Below, piece by piece: positions 33,590 through 46,200 of a DNA stretch of 64,000 bases. The DNA comes from Davidsoniella eucalypti (Eukaryota; Ascomycota; Sordariomycetes; Microascales; Ceratocystidaceae), in contig RMBW01000062.1 in assembly GCA_004009845.1 (NCBI GenBank), positions 62,001 to 126,000 of the forward strand, in the 5' to 3' direction. The translations under genes were made by a program, and so were the position numbers. The notes below the pieces were generated by a model. It ran no database searches and had not been told where the DNA came from. It saw nothing but the letters and a program-made list of their open reading frames with translations. Numbering within the stretch: position 1 is the stretch's first letter; the number at the start of each line of letters is the position of its first letter.

Positions 33590-35608
33590 TTAGTAGGTAG
33601 AGGACAGGATGACATCAGCAGCCTTCTCGCTAGCCATGTAGATGGAGGTCGCGATGAAATAGTTGGGGATATCAGGGAAGACGGAGGCATCGACGACTCT
33701 GAGACCCCGAGTACCTCTGACGCGGAACTCGGAGTCCAGAACAGCCATGTCATCGTCGTCAGCACCAATCTTGGCAGTGCAGCACGCGTGGTGGCCCCAG
33801 GCCTCATCGCGGACGAACTGGGCCAGGTCAGTGACCTCCGGGCCGGGCCAGACCTCGGTGAAGTTACCGTAGCCAGGCTCCAGGTTCTTGTGCATGGAGC
33901 GAATGAACTCGAGACCCTCGACAACAGCGGCAACATCCTTGTCACCTCCCTCGGAGAAGCTGTTGAAGTTGATGATGGGAGTGTCCTGGGGCTTGGTAGA
34001 GCGCAGCTTGACGGTACCGTTGTGGTTGCGCGAGTGGGCCTTGAGAACACCCCAGGTCCAGTGCTTGTTGTCGGCTGTGGTGTCGTTGGAGTAGCCAGGA
34101 TAGTAGCCGTGGAAGTTGACGGCACCACCAAACATGAACAGATCGGGCTCGTCGGCGGACTCGGCCTGAGAAGTGGCCATGACGATACCCAGAGGAGCAC
34201 CGTTGCTGTGGTAGATACCGCGAGTGGAGGCGTTGGTGCCTTCCTTCCAGGTAGCCAGGCAAGGGTCACCGGGACGGTTGAAGGTGCAGTTCTTGATGAT
34301 GTCCAGGGAGGAGTCGGCCTCCCAGTTCATGGTGGTCTCGTAGCGGTCCTGCATGTTCTCGCCGACACCGGGAAGGTCGACGATGGTGCTGATGCCGAAG
34401 GAGCTCAGCTCCTCAGTAGGGCCGATACCAGACAGCTTGAGCAGCTGGGGAGTGTTGAAGGCACCGGTAGAAACGATGACCTCCTTGCGAGCCTTGATGG
34501 AGCCGCTGACACCGCTGGCGCCGGTCGAGCGAGGGTCGGCAGAGTACAGGCTCTTGCCGGAGATGAACTCGACACCGGTAGCACGGGGCGTAGAGCGCTT
34601 GGTGTTGAAGGTGATCTTGGTGGCCAGAGTGTCCATCATCACATCCAAGTGGTAAGCACGGAAGCCGTGGCTATTGATGGCAGTGGCAGTGTCGACAATG
34701 AAGTCACGGGCACTGTTGCGGACGCCCTCGTCGGTAGCCATAGGCACCTGGAAGAGACCCTGGGTTGAGTCCCGGCTGATGTTGGGGCTGTTCAGGTCCT
34801 GGGCCAGAACAGTAGCGAAGCTGGCCAGATCGGGGGGGTAGGAAGTGTTGGCACCCAGAGCACGGGCAGCGCCAGTCAGGATGTTCTCGACCTTGGCGTC
34901 GGTAACGACCTGGCTCAGATCAGTCAGACTAGTGTGCAACCAGCCATCGAAACCATGACCGGTGGTGTTATCGTCCAGGTAGGTGTTGTTCTCCATGCGG
35001 ACAAAGTACTGGCGCATGGCATCAGCATCCCAAGAATCATCGCCGGTCAGGTCGACCAGCTTGTTCCAGTCCGACTGGAAGGGGGTAGTGGTGATCATGG
35101 CGTTGTGAGCCGAGCAGCCACCGAGAGCAGCGGCACGGGGGTACAGGATACCGGCAACGGAAGCGTTGACCCCGGCAGCCTCAACGGCATCCTCGCCGAT
35201 GATGTACTCGTTCTTGCCGGTGGTGTAGGTCAGCTTGGTGTCCTTGGCCTGCTGCTCAGCATCGACGTAGTGGTCGACGAAGTAGCTCCAGCGGGTCTCG
35301 GGCTGCTCGCCAACGTTGACCTGGAAGCCCGGAACGCGGTACAGATCGGTATCACCAGAGTCACCGCCAGCCTCGATCAGAAGAACCTTCTTGCCGGCGC
35401 GAGCCAGACGAGAGGCTAGAGGACCACCGCCAGGACCAGAGCCAACCACAACATAGTCGTAGACAGGCAGCACGGTATCCTTTGTGACATAAGGGTTATG
35501 GAGGCTGGCGGTGCGTGACCGCATGCTAGTAGGAGGCAGGGCAGCACCGAGGGCCGAAGCGGCGTAAAAGCCGAACAGCAAGAGGTTGGACAGTGAAGCA
35601 ACCGACAT
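33590..35608 (-). CDS. Secreted GMC-family FAD oxidoreductase
   Basis: An intronless 672-residue flavoprotein of the glucose-methanol-choline family, which oxidises alcohols or sugars with FAD. Starting at the ATG at 35608, the first residues MSVASLSNLLLFGFYAASAL form a signal peptide (cleavage plausible after ALGA, near 22), so it is probably secreted, and it has several N-x-S/T sites. The FAD-binding fold is YVVVGSGPGGGPLASRLARA (GxGxxG, about residues 56-61) followed by KKVLLIEAGG with the ribose-binding Glu79. The family segments LYPRAAALGGCSAHNAMI and STGAFNTPQLLKLSGIGP are present. The catalytic pair is His606 or His607 in WGHHACCTAKIG and Asn649 in DIPNYFIATS. Codon use is highly biased, suggesting strong expression. 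The substrate cannot be told from sequence. The frame extends upstream to 35674 but without an earlier ATG. Confidence 0.93.
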   Translation of the reverse strand: MSVASLSNLLLFGFYAASALGAALPPTSMRSRTASLHNPYVTKDTVLPVYDYVVVGSGPGGGPLASRLARAGKKVLLIEAGGDSGDTDLYRVPGFQVNVGEQPETRWSYFVDHYVDAEQQAKDTKLTYTTGKNEYIIGEDAVEAAGVNASVAGILYPRAAALGGCSAHNAMITTTPFQSDWNKLVDLTGDDSWDADAMRQYFVRMENNTYLDDNTTGHGFDGWLHTSLTDLSQVVTDAKVENILTGAARALGANTSYPPDLASFATVLAQDLNSPNISRDSTQGLFQVPMATDEGVRNSARDFIVDTATAINSHGFRAYHLDVMMDTLATKITFNTKRSTPRATGVEFISGKSLYSADPRSTGASGVSGSIKARKEVIVSTGAFNTPQLLKLSGIGPTEELSSFGISTIVDLPGVGENMQDRYETTMNWEADSSLDIIKNCTFNRPGDPCLATWKEGTNASTRGIYHSNGAPLGIVMATSQAESADEPDLFMFGGAVNFHGYYPGYSNDTTADNKHWTWGVLKAHSRNHNGTVKLRSTKPQDTPIINFNSFSEGGDKDVAAVVEGLEFIRSMHKNLEPGYGNFTEVWPGPEVTDLAQFVRDEAWGHHACCTAKIGADDDDMAVLDSEFRVRGTRGLRVVDASVFPDIPNYFIATSIYMASEKAADVILSSTY

Positions 35609-36439
35609 TGTGTGAGATGTGGTATGTGTGTGATCAAAGGTATAGAGAGGAAGAAGGTGAGGGAGGAGAGGCACTTGAAGAGTTGTCCTGAACCAAGATG
35701 CAGTAGAGTAGATGAGGATATAATGGTAGATAGAGTGTGAGAATCAAGACTGTTTGCAAAGGCAAAGACGAAGAATAGAGATGTAGATGGTATGGGTGAA
35801 GGTGAAGAAGCTGTTGTTGATGGTGATGATAGAAACGAAAGGCCAGATCGGAGGCGGACGCCAACGGGTCTTTATGGACAACAAGAACAGTAGGAGCTCC
35901 AGAGCTGGAAGAGAGCGCGGAAGTGAGCCTTGAACCAAATCAGTGTCGTCATCGGGACGGGCCCAAAGGATAGGCAGGAAGAACGCCAGTCAGGACCAGC
36001 GGTTGGGACAATTGTAACAATTGCAACAGTTGCAACAAGCTTCGACGAGCTGCATCGGCTGTAGTCGACAGCAACAGTGACGCCTGAGACCGCTGGCTTG
36101 GGAAGGACCAAGACGACGGCAGCGAGAGAGACACGCCCCCTCTATCTGGAGTGCGTGAGAGTCAGAGGGAGGAAGAGAACGAGAATGGCGAAAGAGTGTT
36201 GCCAGCAAGGCCAACATCATCGTGTATGTACATACATATTACCTACATGTACATGCATGTTATGGACAGACGTGCGGGTAGACAGGCGGATCGTACATGC
36301 CTCCACACCTACCCACATGCCACGCCCCCAAGTGGTAGAGTAGCATTGGCAGTATGGGTAGCATCTGTATTTTTGGTATTGGTATTAGCCTCAGTATTAG
36401 TAGGAGTTGTTGTCAGAATGAACCCTACCATTGGACACG

Positions 36440-36451
36440 CCCCCCCCCCCC
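36440..36451. repeat. C12 homopolymer
   Basis: Twelve consecutive C on the plus strand in noncoding DNA. Confidence 0.85.
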
Positions 36452-37345
36452 AGGCGTTTTGCGTCCTGTGTTCCGTTGGAATCTTCGGGGCGTGGCAGGC
36501 TGGGGTGTGGAAACATAGGGTGTACAACGCCGGGCGTGGTGGTCCTAGGCGCTGACTTACAGCTCCGGATCAAGACGGCATGGTATGGGAAGAGCAGGAG
36601 GGCCGTGATATACAGATGTACAACTACAGGAATATTCACTACGCTCCCTCCCTCTCTCTCTGTTTCCCCGCTCCATCGGGCACTCGCCAAGCCTGTGATA
36701 TCAGCAACGCACATGTGAAGGGCATCTTGGGGTGGCTAGCGTCCTTGCTTCCCTGTGCTTTCTCTCTCGACCAGGCCAAGCTGGCTGGATTTCTGTTGTT
36801 TCCCATCCTGTCTCGTTCCAGCTTCTCTGACTCGAGTCTCTCGTGCCTTCGTAGTCAAGACAGCCAGCTCGCAGGAACAGCCAGACGCTGGAGATCGCCG
36901 CTTGACAAGAATGGGCCCGAGAAGACAAGAATGGGCATTCTACAGCTACGTTGCCCGGCCGTCCAGGGTTGGATGGATCAGTCCTATTCGGGCCTGGCGG
37001 ACGAAGAGGAGGGGAGCATTGCTGCGTGGAATCAAGGCCGATGGCACTATTGGCGCTGTCGGGGCCAACTGGGAAATATATTGAGCACATCAGTGGGCAA
37101 CAGCGAGAAGAACCGGACACATCACGAGACGAGAAGAGGGGAAATGGGAAAAAGACTAGAGAAGAGCGAAGTGGATGCCCGCTTGGCTGCTGTGAATAGA
37201 GGCTGTTCTGAGTTCTAGTGGTGGATGAGTAACCAGCGAATATTGATCGATTTTGACGGAGGAAACAACCAGGGCCGAAAAAGGCTTCTGAAAACAGCCC
37301 TAAAAACGACACTCAGTCTGGAATTGCCGCTGCAGAGCGCCGGCC

Positions 37346-37375
37346 AATCGATATCAAGAGAATCGATATCAAGAG
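37346..37375. repeat. 15-bp perfect tandem duplication
   Basis: AATCGATATCAAGAG occurs twice head to tail. The unit contains the palindromes ATCGAT and GATATC. Confidence 0.85.
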
Positions 37376-39862
37376 TTACAGGACGGTCCATCGACCACAA
37401 AGGCCATCGATAGAGGCTCTGGCTTCAAGGGAGAGATGGCAAGAACCAAAACCAGAAGTCTGCGCCGAGAAAGGCAGGACAGCAGGAAAGAGTAACTGCA
37501 GTAGTCGAGCCATATGTCGTCGACCAACAAGTGGCCGACATGGATTGGGGTCTTGCCTGCATGGGATGGGACGATTTACCAAATCTTGCAGTTACAAAAA
37601 AACCAGCAGAATATACAAGTAGGGAACAGCCATTGCAGTGTCTTGCGTATACACAATGTATTGGGACAATCACTAGATAAAATAAAAAGAAAAGAAAAGA
37701 ACACCATCTAATACATTGAATCCGAGAAATGTCATTACTAGAGGGAAAGCTTAGAAATGTCCAGGGGGGCGTGTGCATAAAAAGAACTACTATCAATAGC
37801 AGAAAGCAGACCTCTTGCTTAGAGAGCTCTCGTACTAAGCACCAAATACTATCGTTACATGCTGCAACGACATAAATATCGGGGATTTACAGCTATTTCC
37901 TGTCGTATAGAAGACCGTTGTACTTGCAGCTCCAGTCCACATGGACGCTAGGCGTGGATATGCGGCCGAGGAAGAAGAAAAACAATAAATCGTCAAAAAA
38001 GAGACAAGGGTTTTTTTTTGCATGGACTCGAAACGAGCAGAGAAGAACGCCCCCCCTCCCCATCTGGTTGTGTACTGACTGCTATGGGACAAGCTTGCCT
38101 AGACAACACACAGACTCAGTGGTTTATAGTGACAAGAGACTATGCTGATAGCACGCCGTCCTATGCGTGTATAGTAGTATATTATCCGGGGATACATTGT
38201 ATGCCAACAGGTCGGTCTAGACCTGGGCTCGGTCTAGAAAATCGACTTTGCGTGAATATAGTGTACACAACGTAGCCGGAGTATATATTTTTTTTCTATA
38301 ATTCTCCTTATAGTCCCGTATACCACCATGAAAACGGGCATTATGTAATCATATGAATAGTATTAGAAAAAAAAGCAGGAAACAGTCTCCGGCCATCTGC
38401 GGGACCCGAAGAGAAATGTCCTATAGGCAAACAAAAATAAGAACTAGAATAGAACACAAGTATGGAGTTTGAAGAAATGAAAGAAGCAAAGAGCGTGGTG
38501 TTGGCCAGTCGCTATCTTTCTACACAAAGAACGGCAGGAGCCCCGCGCCTTCCTTTACTGATTCCCAATGCTCCTTCCTGTCTGGAGTGTGTCTTTTGGC
38601 GACTTGTCACTGCCTTTTTCCAAGTCAAGAGTCCGTGATAAATAAAATACCAGAGGAAAACCCGCATTGATGAATGACAAGTGACTCTATGGAAATTAGC
38701 ATAATATATCCTTCTTTTTTTTTTCTTTTTTCTTTTCTCCAAGTAGAGCTTGCTTGGGTATTCCTCATGAAGGATATAACTAACTACAGCTTGACTCCCC
38801 ACTTATAAAAACCCTATTGAACTTCTTTTTTCCTATTCGGGTAGTTTGCATTTGGCTTACTCGATTATCCGATTTATGCTTGTACTGAAACGGTCAGACA
38901 GGCAGATGGATCAATGATTCACAATAACCGTAGTTATGTAACTATCCTTTTCCTGTATTCATTTTATCCAAAGCTCTCCCAGGCTGAAGAAACTAGCTCT
39001 GCCCAGTCAATACTGCAACGTATTCTCTGGCATTATTTCAAGGCATGAAGCGAATAGACGTGATAGCCGGACGAGAGACCAAGAAGACTGTCTTGATTCC
39101 TCATTCTTGAGGGCCGGTTTGGCTTTCTCGGGCTTTCTTGGGGGCCAGATTAGTGATGGATTGGCTGCAGTAGTTATGTTGCATTTGGTCTCGAGTCCAC
39201 CGCCCAAAGACGGGCAAAAAAACAAGGTGAGTCGAGGCAGGTTTCGTTGCACTGCATTTTGAGGACTTTTTTTCTCTTCATTTTCTTATTGTATACTAGG
39301 CTGCCAGGCGAAGCTCGAAGCCTGCTTCTGTTTTGTCTGCTGGTGGCTTTATTGCTCAGTTGGGACTTGGATTCGCCTACAAGCAAGGCTACAAGAAAAG
39401 ATCTGATTTCAGTTCTCTCGTGCTTTTGCTCGACTTTCAACGAAGATGCGCCGAATTGGTTGCACAAAAGGACGTGCTTTCTGGGCTGCCTTTTTTTTTT
39501 CTTTTTTTCCCTCTATTTCTTATCCGTTATTATCGAAAAGAAGAACAAAATGGAGAAGATCGTACGGTTGTGATTGCTCGACGTTATTGAATCAATATAT
39601 TTATTTTTAATTTTAGAGTTACCAAAGCTTTTATTTTATTTTCTATTGTTGCGGCAGACAAACGGTAATCGATCGATGTTGACAATTCTAGAAGGAAAAG
39701 AAAAGAAAAGACCTAAATAATTAATTTAGGTTACCTTGTTTCTCGGCCGCGTTTGTCTGAGCTTTGGTACTAGATAAAGCATTGACTACTTACTAATACT
39801 TGATACATACTACCGTCTTCTCAAACCCTAGTCCCCGTCCATCGGTCAGCCTATGACGCAAA

Positions 39863-39874
39863 CCCTAGTCGGGC
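39863..39874 (+). repeat. CCCTAGTCGGGC 12-mer, also at 9509-9520
   Basis: The same 12-mer occurs in two distant intergenic regions. A related CAAACCCTAGTCCCCG lies 35 bp upstream at 39822-39837. Confidence 0.4.
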
Positions 39875-40263
39875 TGTACCCGTCCCGTCAAGATCGTATC
39901 TTGATAGTCGGTTTTAAGCTAACAAGACCATAGCAGGGAAGAAAAGAAGGGAAAATTAGAACCAAAAAAGTGAATTCAACCCTCAGCACTGAGGCCTTTG
40001 TTTCTTGCCTACATTGTCCTTCCTTCATTAATTCTTCTTGTTTCTTAGCAGCAATTCGTGCAAGGGTTATGCCACACTAAAACCGATATATGTGATCATC
40101 TGATATCCCGCTCGCCGACCACTCACGCCACTTGCACAGCCAATATTCAAATATTAGTTGTAGATACTGATGCTTCCTTGTCTACCTATCGCATTTTCGT
40201 TGACTTGATTGAAATATCTCTGTTGTTGATCTTGACTAGATATCTCTTAATACACACTTTCCA

Positions 40264-40274
40264 CCCCCCCCCCC
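40264..40274. repeat. C11 homopolymer
   Basis: Eleven consecutive C on the plus strand in noncoding DNA. Confidence 0.85.
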
Positions 40275-43200
40275 TCCTCATCTTATACTAGTCGCCCATC
40301 ATTGCATCCTGTATTCCTTTTTACTGTTGCTAGCTGATGACTAGCTTAGCTTCATGACCTACTGTCCTCTTTCTCCAGAAATATATGATAGAGAAGCTAA
40401 ACTGGACTTGACCAACTCAATGATCGACACAAGTGGACTCGCAGTAGTATCAGAAACTACTGACTGTATGAATTCGATAGATCGAACGGACACTGACGAG
40501 AGCAGAAGGCAGAAGCTGACAAGTCCGAGAAGTAAGAGATTCCAGCTGTCTCCGGAGATACCGTCGTCTTTCTCCAGCCTATTCTCTCTTTATTTTCTTC
40601 CTTCTTTCTCATGGCAGTCCTCGGGGAAATAGAATGTAGATACGATCTCTTTACTATTGCTTCTTTGTCTTCAATATTTGTAGACTTCTTTTTTTCTCAA
40701 ACTGGGTTTATCCTTTGTTTCGTCCGGTCTTTCCCTGTCCTTGTTCCTTGCAATATAGACATAACATGCAACAGAAGAACAAGAGAGTGCACGGGCTCTA
40801 TTACTAGCTAAAGGCATATATCGACGCACAACACGTTGCTATGCACACTTAGGCGCTTGGAAGTCCAGTTTACTTGAACCAGTAATTTTTTCAAAAGGTC
40901 AAAGCTAGCTAGAAAGTTGTTCTAGTGGAATAATGTGGCTCTCTATCTTTCTTTTTTCTCTCGTGGGTTACATATGTCTATCGTACGAGAGAACAAAGAA
41001 GAGTTGGCATGTATGTAGTTGTATAACAAAGTTTTCGTCCTACTTTGTCAGTAGCTTTCGCTAAGTCGACTGGTTAAACGCTCTCCTGCGTCTTCCCGCA
41101 CCGCCATCTACAAGCTGTGTAGTTGGGCTGTTCTTTATAGTACACAGTATGAGCGATCTGTCAAGTGCATACTAAACGAGTTGATAGTGACAGCAGACAA
41201 CATGGTGGCCATGCAGGCGGCTGTTGTTTTGCTAGTGAATGTAAGTGTCTGTTGTATTTTGTTTTGTTTTGCCCCGTTCCGCTGTTGTATTGCTAATATG
41301 CAAGTCGACTAACAAAAAGGCAGTCAAGCTTAGGCTGTCAGTCTTTGTGTTTAGGCGAGTTGGGGAATCCTCAGCTATAGGCTAGGCTTGTATAGTCTTC
41401 TGCTACAACTTCCCAAAGAAAGACAAGCATAATAGAAAAAAAAAACCCAATAAAAAACCCATGATCTTGATCTGGCATGCTAACAATACTCAAGGGATTG
41501 CGGGGAGAAAAGACTGGTGGGTTGGAATAGCTAGCAGAGACAATGTCGAAAGCTAGTCTGATTTAGCTCGTAGCAGCTTGGTATTAGCTAAGCAAAGCTA
41601 AGCAGCGCTGCATAAAGGATGTTGTATTAACGGCCTGTATGTGGCCACGCAAGGTTTTTGCTGCACCAATATGTGTTACTAGTTGATGTTGCTGCCAGTA
41701 AAAACTGCTGACAAGATCCAGAAAAAGTATTGGGCTAGTTCCAGTGATCGTCGCAGGGTAGCGATCCTCGACTAAGCCAAGATATATTGCTCTGTTCTGT
41801 TTGCCTGTCTGCCACTACAAGATTTGCGATAGCGTACTATAGAGATGCCACAAAGAATAGCACATTCTTGCTCCCAATCCTAAGCAGCAACTTGATCCTG
41901 ATGCTCCTTCTCGTAGCCCTGGTCTGCGTTGATGTGCGTATGGTATGGGCACGAGTGTGAGCTGTACTGCACATCAGTGACAAGGACTGGGCCCTGTGAG
42001 GCTTCTACGAGAAGTCAAGATAGGCGGTGATCATGAACCCGGCAGCTCAACGAGCCCATGTCCTTGCTGCCTCATACTAGTATGTAAGTATGTATCATAG
42101 TGGTAGCCACAGTACATATATATTGATTCTTTTCTCAGATAGATTCTGATTCTATTCTGGGCCTATGACGGCCTAGGGTTTCAGGGCTAATCAGCCTAGC
42201 AAGGCACATGTAGCAGCACCATCGACAGATAGCATCATCGGCAACATCATTCTCACTATTGATGTCCCATTACGCCTGAAATCCTGCATTAGCCTTTTTC
42301 CTGTGAGCATGTGTTGTTCAGTTGACCAGGCCTATCGCGGACCTTTGCCTTTGGTTATGCTAGCTAAAATATTGTATAGTTTCTCTTCTCTCTGTTGTCA
42401 CATGCCGGATGTTCTTTTTAGTCTTGAAGAAAATGCTAGTCTCTATATCTGCATGTGTATCATTGACATCGATATTTATCAGTCCTTTTCTTCCTTGGAC
42501 CAAGCCTCTTCAAGTTAGCATAGTGCAGTATCAGTACAATATAGCGACTTGACACGCTAAGGGATAAACGGCCCGCAGCCTGTGTTTCATTCTCTTCATG
42601 TTAGATCGCACGTTGAAGAAAAAGAAACAAGGGAGAAAACAACCAGAAACACCAAACAAGCCACAGTAAACGCGACGGGGGGCACACTATGCAAGGCACG
42701 ACCAATCGAACTTGATACCGGCACATGTAGTGCTATAGAAGTTCTTTTGCTTCTTTTGACTGTTCAATAACAAACTAGGCAGTGGTTAGTGATAGTAGCA
42801 TCACATATACATTGCGTCTCACCAACCATTGTTTGCTGCATTCCAATTCTTTGGTTTCCATTGGCACGGCCAAGGTGCCATGGTAGGCAGAAAGGCAATC
42901 AGTGATATAGAAGTACGTACATATAATAGACATATAATAGCAACGCTATAACCATCAAGCCCGCTGACAACATGACAATGACCAAAAAAGCATTGGGCCA
43001 GTGTCGTCATGCGTAGCCTAGCGTAGCATACTACCACCATAGGAGTATTGCCATAATACTAATTAAAAATGCAAACAAAGAATCACACACCGTTGCAAGC
43101 TGAGAAGACAAAACAGACAACGGAGAAGGAGGAGGAGACATCGAAGACGCTCGAGATGCAGCAACCCAAAGAGTATTCGTTTCAAGCACACTGGGTCGAG

Positions 43201-46200
43201 AAAGAGGGGAAGAGGGCCCGACAAGGGCAGAAAGAAACGCCAAAAACGAGCAAGAAACCACGAGAACCCGTCGTAGCCGGGTCATGCGATGCTACTGCTT
43301 CCTAGGCAGGCCGACAGAGCAAAACGATGGATCTGGCTATATCACGGGCATGTTGCACTCGGCGGCAGCAATATCTACTAGCTGTCACGATCAACTAGTT
43401 GCTTCCATGGTGTTGTAGAGCAAGCACAGAAAAGAGATAGTCGTGGCCAACGTCAGTCGTACATACGACTATTAGCTACCAAAACTACTAGTTTCCGGCG
43501 CCAGCTCGCATCCTGAATCGACGATCGTCCTGTTTTGGTATAGATGGAGATATGGAACAAGAGTATACAGACAGACAGACAAGCAAAGACAATGCCAGGC
43601 TAGGTGAAATCGTCTGTGTGTTCTTGCTTTACGAGAGCAAGACGTAGAAAGAAAAAGACTGGCTATCACTGTGCTATGGAAGTACTGGGTCAGAACAACC
43701 CTGTTTCTACGGTGTGTAGTTGCAGGCCTTCTTGGGACGAACGAAGGCGAGAAGGCGCTCTGAGCAAGATAAACGAACCAAGACAAAGATAACGAAGGGC
43801 GGAACGATGGCAAAAAAAAAGAAGAAAAAAAGAAAGAAAAAAGACATGGTTTCTTTTCTATGTCATCTCACTCAAGCTTTAACACTTTGTTCCCGTTTAT
43901 ACTGAATCTCTCACTGTCTTATAACGCAATAGATTGTTCTCGCGTTTCATTTACAAATATATGAGTGCGCTTGGCTTTTCCCCCTCTTTATGCTGTTGAT
44001 GCCCTGAACTCCGGAAATGAACAATAATATAAGGAAACTGAGCACCCACAGAACCAAAGTACAGCCGCTTGAAAAAAAAAAAAGAGTGTGACAAATGTCA
44101 GATGTAAACGAGAAAAGTAACCCTAGAAAGGCTACTAGTCTTCTCTCCATTCTTTTTATCACGACCTCTGTCTGACTCGAGGGTTTTGTCAAGCCAGGCT
44201 GACAACTACGCTGTGGCAATACATGAAATTCTACCCAGGCTGTGATTATATGCTCATCAGTACCGAGTTTGCGTCTTGATATTTCTCTTATTAGTTTCTT
44301 GGCTTTCATATGCGTCTGTTGCACAACGTTAGAGAAGAAAAAACGGCTAGCAATCCGGTCCTGGCTGAATATTGGGGGAGACGTCCGGGAGTCAGCCAGT
44401 GAAAACCCCTTCACTGCAATATGGACAAGAGAAGCTGGTTGAGAGGTGGCCGGTTCGAAGGGGTCGAGAAGTGATGTCTAAGAAATTCCATAGTTCAATA
44501 ATGGCATCACTAATCTGTCTCATCTATACCAAAGATCGCGTTTTCTTTGTTTTTTTCAGCTCACCATGCCTTGGACGAATGGATCGCAAAGGGATCCTCG
44601 TCTTTTTTTCTTTTGTTATGGCTTCCATCTTGAACTAACCCAAGCAGCTAGCAAAAAGAAAAATAATAATAATAGGAATGCAAGGCCGTGACATCCAAAG
44701 TGAGGGGGCATCAATAACTAAAACTTACAGATATTGCATACAACAAGCCTCGAAAGAGACAAAACGACAAAAAGATAGAGAATATTGGCACATAAAGCGG
44801 AAAGATTAGGCCTTGGCCGACTGGGGGGTGCTGGCAACGTATTCTAGTAGATGCCTTCTTCCTAGTGCTAATTACTAGTATTTGACCAAAATATATGGGT
44901 TATCCGGTGATATATAGCATCCTTCTAGGGAAGAAACATAGCTGGGCGATGATCAAGTGAACCTTTGCTATCTAGCTAGTCAGCTCTTTAAGCGTGGAAT
45001 TCTAGGCACGTTGGTTTGATTCTTCTAGGACAGGACCTTTGCAGTGAAACGCCGAGCTCCGAGGAGAAGATGGCAGGCCACAATAGGTTGGGCGTCGGAT
45101 TATATCGTGAGATCTTCAGAACAGGAAAGGCACAATACTTATCCCAGCGACATTGTGAAAAAGAAAATACACTCTACCACAGAAATACCCCTAGCAATGC
45201 TACCAAGAAACAAAAGGGAAAAAAAAAGCCGCAATCATCGTCCCAAGATACTCAACCTACCAAGATCTTAGCAAACCCAAAAAGCAAATATACAAGCTAA
45301 GAACGCCTGTCTCAGCCTCTATCACACCAAGTCCCAAGCCGAGGCTTTTTCTTCCTCTCCCAGTAGCTACCAACGAGGATAGAATTATTGGATAAAATGC
45401 TGATTATTCTCTTCTGGGCTAGTAGAGCCGACGACAAAAAACCGAGACAAACACCCTCCCAGCACCAAGACACTATCGCCGATCCAACATACTTCGTGGG
45501 CTTGTTTTGCTATCAAGCCCTCTTTTTCCTTTCTAGTTTCTTTGGTATCGATCCCGGCTGAGACAACAGAGGCATCGAGATATTTGCTATGTGAAATCTA
45601 TCAATGTTCAGCAACGTCTCCAGAGCGAATGTCTTGCCCTCTTTTTCCCTTGGTTATTCTCTCTCTTACGGCCTTGTCCCGACACTTCGGAGGAGGCTCG
45701 AAAAAATATCGCCAGGGACTAAGAAACATAAAAAGGGCTGACGCACTCAACCCTTTCCCTGATCTTCCAATGTCTTATCGGTTCGGGGAAGACGAGCCGG
45801 TGTAAAAGATGGGAATGTAAGCTGCTCAAAGGGTCCTTTTTCTTGTTCTCTTCTTTTTCGATATTGCATCAGATGACTGGCGATGCGTGACTTGTTCTAC
45901 AATATGTAACCCTTTGTTAACCCTTGCAGTCTCAATAACGCTAGGCTTGCAAGTACATATCTGTAAGTAATTCTACGATTTCTGTAGTTTATTTCCCCTC
46001 GGATGACTTAACAGAAAGCGAAGAATTCCTCGGCGCTTAGCATCTTTTCTCATTTGATTCCTCGAGAAATAACCCAATTGTTTCTTTTGTGCCAAAACGG
46101 CAGTTCTAACGTCTTGACCAAAAAAATAAGGTGAGGCGCCGAAGAATCTTACTAGCTTCAAAATTAGCTTAGTCTGCCCAAGTTGAGTTTAGCTTTGCCC

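Noticed and set aside
33491..34768. 425-codon open frame on the plus strand opposite the GMC oxidoreductase
   Set aside because: It is antisense to a certain, strongly codon-biased gene; such bias removes stops from the opposite strand. The product is Val/Gly/Asp-rich without domain features.
36580..37218. 212-codon plus-strand frame upstream of the GMC oxidase
   Set aside because: Amino-acid composition and codon use look random, and no family motif was found. It probably lies in regulatory DNA.
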